Part shown: positions 5,577 to 7,902 of the stretch, one piece after another
Numbering within the stretch: position 1 is the first letter of the stretch
How the letters are laid out: each line of letters begins with the position of its first letter
Assembly (NCBI GenBank): GCA_013152765.1
Contig: JAADFT010000063.1
Span: 1 to 7,902, forward strand
Direction: 5' to 3'
Length of the DNA stretch: 7,902 bases
Source of the DNA: Calditrichota bacterium
Lineage (GTDB): Bacteria > Zhuqueibacterota > Zhuqueibacteria > Oleimicrobiales > Geothermoviventaceae
Made by a program: the position numbers and the translations under genes
The notes under the pieces: model-generated
What the model was told of the DNA's origin: nothing
Database searches by the model: none
The model's input: the letters and a program-made list of their open reading frames with translations, nothing else

Positions 5577-6470
5577 AAAAAATCGGTCTGGACTTTCCTT
5601 GGTATTTTTCTTTGCTCCCCGGCTCTTGTTCTTGCCGGGGTTGGTGCTTCCTGGCTGAAAGTACCGGTTGCGCCGCGGTCGGCGGCTCTCGGCGAGGCGA
5701 CGGTGGCCTGGCCTGGTGCGCGAGACGCGGCCTGGGTGAACCCCGCGGGACTTGCCCTGGCGCAGCCGCAGGGCATCAGCTTTGCGCACGGCCGCTGGAT
5801 TGCTGACATTCGCTCCACGGCCTTTGAGGGGCGCAAGCGAACTGCTCGTGGCACGTGGCTGCTGTTCGGCAACATCGTGAACGTGCCGGGGCTGGAGCGG
5901 CGGGTTACGGCGAGCAGCGAGCCACTGGGCACCTTTTCGGTGCACCAGCTGCAGGCAGGCGCTGGTTTTGGGACTGTGTTTCGAGGCACTGTGGCCGTGG
6001 GTCTGAGTGCCAAGTGGGTCTACGAGAAGATTCACCTCGTTGATGGCGGGACCGTGGCGCTGGACCTCGGTCTGGCCACGGCGAAACCTGTGGCTGGCTT
6101 CAGGCTGGGTGTTTCGGTGCAGAACCTGGGACCAGGCTACAAATTGGGAAACGACACCGTGGACCTGCCTACCGTGCTCTCGGCCGGGTTGAACCGGAGC
6201 TTCGGTGTCTTCGGTCGGCAGGAAGCTGTGCGGACCTGGTTGGCCTGGCGGCAGATTCGCGGCGAGGGTGGCCACCTGGCTCTTGGGGCGGAACTTCACT
6301 TGCCGAGCGGGCTGGACCTGCGAGCTGGCTACCAGACCGGCTACGAGAGTCGCGGCCTTTCAGTCGGTGGAGGACTGCGTCTGGGACGTGCGACCCTGGA
6401 CTACGCCCTTGTGCCGTTCCAGGAGGATTTGGGGCAGGCGCATTTGGTGAGTCTGGGTTACCGGCTGTAA
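5574..6470 (+). CDS. PorV/PorQ-like outer-membrane beta-barrel protein (second copy)
   Basis: A 298-residue protein starting at TTG. The signal peptide is KKSVWTFLGIF...ALVLA, cleaved near residue 21. The mature part opens with GASWLKVPVAPRSAALGEA and carries WVNPAGL at 54-60, both family hallmarks. The C-terminal third (about 237-298) has the strongest signature: LPSGLDLRAGYQTGYESRG, LSVGGGLRLG, LDYALVPF and LGQAHLVSLGYRL, the repeating strand pattern that closes PorV/PorQ-type barrels. It shares architecture with the previous barrel but little residue identity by eye, so the two are old paralogues rather than a recent duplication. It is separated by 131 bp without a clear terminator and may be co-transcribed. 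The T9SS association is inferred from family and neighbourhood; no other T9SS component is in the window. Confidence 0.8.
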   Translation: MKKSVWTFLGIFLCSPALVLAGVGASWLKVPVAPRSAALGEATVAWPGARDAAWVNPAGLALAQPQGISFAHGRWIADIRSTAFEGRKRTARGTWLLFGNIVNVPGLERRVTASSEPLGTFSVHQLQAGAGFGTVFRGTVAVGLSAKWVYEKIHLVDGGTVALDLGLATAKPVAGFRLGVSVQNLGPGYKLGNDTVDLPTVLSAGLNRSFGVFGRQEAVRTWLAWRQIRGEGGHLALGAELHLPSGLDLRAGYQTGYESRGLSVGGGLRLGRATLDYALVPFQEDLGQAHLVSLGYRL

Positions 6471-6479
6471 CAGCGCAGG

Positions 6480-6497
6480 AAGAGCCAGCTTGCTCTT
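6480..6497 (+). terminator. weak hairpin after the second barrel gene
   Basis: AAGAGC (6480-6485) and GCTCTT (6492-6497) pair around a 6-nt loop, nine bases after the stop at 6470. GTCCCTT follows, so the T-run is poor. Possibly a leaky terminator between the barrel genes and the dehydrogenase. Confidence 0.3.
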
Positions 6498-6585
6498 GTC
6501 CCTTGAGGTACGACGCTGGGGGACTGACGCTTTTGAGGAGGAGTGCTGGTAGTTTTCGGGGTGCGAGAACTTGGGACCAAGCGAA

Positions 6586-6590
6586 GGAGG
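6586..6590 (+). promoter_or_regulatory. Shine-Dalgarno site of the dehydrogenase gene
   Basis: GGAGG lies five bases before ATG 6596. The reading frame is open further upstream, back to an ATG-like start at 6503, but that 31-residue extension is unlike any dehydrogenase N-terminus. The family begins with a short strand and GDGIG, so 6596 is the right start. Confidence 0.8.
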
Positions 6591-6595
6591 ACTCG

Positions 6596-7726
6596 ATGGC
6601 GAAGTACCGGATTGCCTGGTTGCCAGGCGACGGGATCGGCAAAGATGTGATGGACGCTGCGAAAATCGTTCTGGACGAAATCAACCTGGACGCGGAGTAC
6701 ATTCCGGGCGACATCGGCTGGGAGTTCTGGCGGAAAGAGGGCAATCCCCTGCCCGACCGCACGATCAAGCTTCTCAAAGAAACGGACTGCGCCCTGTTTG
6801 GCGCGATCACCTCGAAGCCGAAAGAGGAGGCCGAAGCTGAACTGGCTCCCGAGCTGAAGGGGAAGGGTTACGTTTACTCAAGCCCGATTGTGCGTTTGCG
6901 CCAGGAGTTCAATCTGCGCACCAACCTGCGCCCGTGCAAGGCGTTCCCCGGGAACCCGCTGAACTACAGGGACGACATCGACATCGTGGTTTTCCGTGAG
7001 AACACGGAGGACCTTTACAGCGGCGTGGAATTCCACCCGCTGCCCAAACCCGTGTTCGACGTCGTGAGCGAACACAATCCCAAGATGAAGCGTTTTGAAA
7101 ATGTGCCGCTGGAGGACATCGCCGTCAGTCTGCGCGTTGTGACACGGAAGGCGTGCGAAAACATCGTACGCGACGCTTTCGAGTACGCCCGGCAGCACGG
7201 GTACAAGACGGTGACGGTCGTGGAAAAGCCGAATGTGTTGCGCGAGACCTCCGGTCTGATGGTGCGCGTGGCGCGCGAAGTGGCCAAGCAGTACCCCGAC
7301 GTTGAGCTCTGGGAAGCCAACATCGACGCCATGTGCATGTGGTTGATCAAGAATCCCCAGAACTACGACGTGCTGGTCACGACGAACATGTTCGGCGACA
7401 TCGTGTCGGACCTGGCGGCTCAGCTGGTTGGCGGGCTCGGTTTCGCTTCCGCGGCCAACATCGGCGACAACTACGCCGTGTTCGAGCCCACGCACGGCTC
7501 GGCGCCGAAATACGCGGGTCAGTACAAGGTGAACCCGATGGCCACGTTGCTGGCTGTCAGGCTGATGTTGGACTGGCTCGGTGAAAAGGACAAGGCCCAG
7601 CGCCTGGAGAACGCGATTGCCACGGTGATCCGCGAGGGTAAGGTGCGGACCTACGACATGGGTGGCAACGCCAGCACGCTGGACGTGGCGCGCGAGGTTG
7701 CGGCCAAGTACCGCGAACTTGGGTAG
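6596..7726 (+). CDS. isocitrate/isopropylmalate-family dehydrogenase, probably NADP-dependent isocitrate type
   Basis: This 376-residue cytoplasmic enzyme oxidatively decarboxylates a 2-hydroxy acid such as isocitrate, 3-isopropylmalate or homoisocitrate. It has GDGIG (11-15), SSPIVRLRQEF (95-105), LRP (111-113), RENTEDLYSG (134-143), Lys211, NIDAM with Asp244, and the family signature NMFGDIVSDLAAQLVGGLGF (264-283). By comparison with E. coli Icd, Ser96, Arg102, Arg112, Arg134, Tyr141, Lys211, Asp244, Asp268 and Asp272 are the expected substrate and metal residues. HGSAPKYAGQYKVNP (300-314) carries the Lys-Tyr pair that in E. coli Icd favours NADP; NAD enzymes usually have Asp-Ile. Tyr353 is kept, but the Arg four residues later is Gly. 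The Asn115 position of E. coli Icd appears to be Ile, so the substrate is not certain. RENTED rather than RELTG argues against isopropylmalate. Complete, with a strong 3' hairpin; apparently unrelated to the surface-protein genes. Confidence 0.9.
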   Translation: MAKYRIAWLPGDGIGKDVMDAAKIVLDEINLDAEYIPGDIGWEFWRKEGNPLPDRTIKLLKETDCALFGAITSKPKEEAEAELAPELKGKGYVYSSPIVRLRQEFNLRTNLRPCKAFPGNPLNYRDDIDIVVFRENTEDLYSGVEFHPLPKPVFDVVSEHNPKMKRFENVPLEDIAVSLRVVTRKACENIVRDAFEYARQHGYKTVTVVEKPNVLRETSGLMVRVAREVAKQYPDVELWEANIDAMCMWLIKNPQNYDVLVTTNMFGDIVSDLAAQLVGGLGFASAANIGDNYAVFEPTHGSAPKYAGQYKVNPMATLLAVRLMLDWLGEKDKAQRLENAIATVIREGKVRTYDMGGNASTLDVAREVAAKYRELG

Positions 7727-7731
7727 AAATG

Positions 7732-7758
7732 GTGCGCGGGCCCTGCGGACCCGCGCAC
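7732..7758 (+). terminator. strong GC-rich hairpin after the dehydrogenase
   Basis: The arms 7732-7740 (GTGCGCGGG) and 7750-7758 (CCCGCGCAC) pair perfectly over nine bases, five bases after the stop. Two further C-G pairs with a bulged A can extend the stem. The downstream sequence TGCAGATTCC has no T-run, so it may be a Rho-assisted terminator or a 3'-end stabiliser rather than a classical intrinsic terminator. Confidence 0.5.
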
Positions 7759-7880
7759 TGCAGATTCCTTCCGGCGGCTGAGGCGGCGTTCGAAAGTCTA
7801 GGCTTGCCCCTCGACGGGAGTTGGTCTTCATTGTCGGCTTCGTGCATGGCAAACTTTTCGGTCCGAGAGAGGAAGCGCCC

Positions 7881-7902
7881 TTGGAATCACGTGAGTTGGG
7901 AA
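7881..7902 (+). CDS. possible start of another gene (partial), aldo/keto reductase-like N-terminus
   Basis: GAGAGGAAG (7867-7875) is a good SD five bases before TTG 7881. The seven codons before the window ends read (M)ESRELG. Aldo/keto reductases commonly open with M-E-x-R-x-L-G-x-T-G, so this may be such a gene beginning with TTG, like the barrel gene at 5574. Seven residues are far too few to be sure. An ATG at 7846 opens a different frame to the window end but has no SD. Confidence 0.25.

Overview
The window is about 60% G+C and codes on one strand: every gene I can support is on the plus strand. The set of secreted proteins points to a didermic bacterium of the FCB superphylum, most like Calditrichota/KSB1-type lineages. 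It has two PorV/PorQ-like outer-membrane barrels, a secreted beta-propeller ending in a FlgD-like or type IX secretion (T9SS)-like C-terminal domain with a YPNPFSP motif, and an Ig-repeat lipoprotein. The phylum assignment is inferred from protein style only. No rRNA, tRNA, CRISPR array, phage gene or transposase is visible.

Layout. Positions 1-291 are a leader with two strong hairpins and a good Shine-Dalgarno (SD) sequence ahead of a secreted MEMO-family protein (292-1374). Two tandem terminator-like hairpins follow (1407-1453), inside a gene-free stretch of about 350 bp that also holds a short perfect palindrome (1604-1618). Next is a compact cluster. A lipoprotein with three Ig-like repeats (about 1723-2967) overlaps by four bases with a seven-Asp-box propeller protein (2964-4445). 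Ten bases later comes a PorV-like barrel (4456-5442). After a 131-bp gap there is a second barrel with a TTG start (5574-6470). A metabolic gene of the isocitrate/isopropylmalate dehydrogenase family (6596-7726) follows, with its own SD and a strong 3' hairpin. The right edge may contain the first codons of another gene (7881-7902).

How the genes may work together (inference). In T9SS bacteria, PorV escorts cargo carrying a C-terminal sorting domain. Here a cargo-like propeller lies directly before a PorV-like barrel and is translationally coupled to a lipoprotein, which suggests a cell-surface assembly. The dehydrogenase is central metabolism and looks unrelated. The most interesting points are this cargo/barrel/lipoprotein unit, a MEMO-fold protein with a signal peptide and intact metal-site residues, a lipoprotein whose best SD faces an ATT or CTG instead of a standard start codon, and a leader that can form mutually exclusive RNA pairings.
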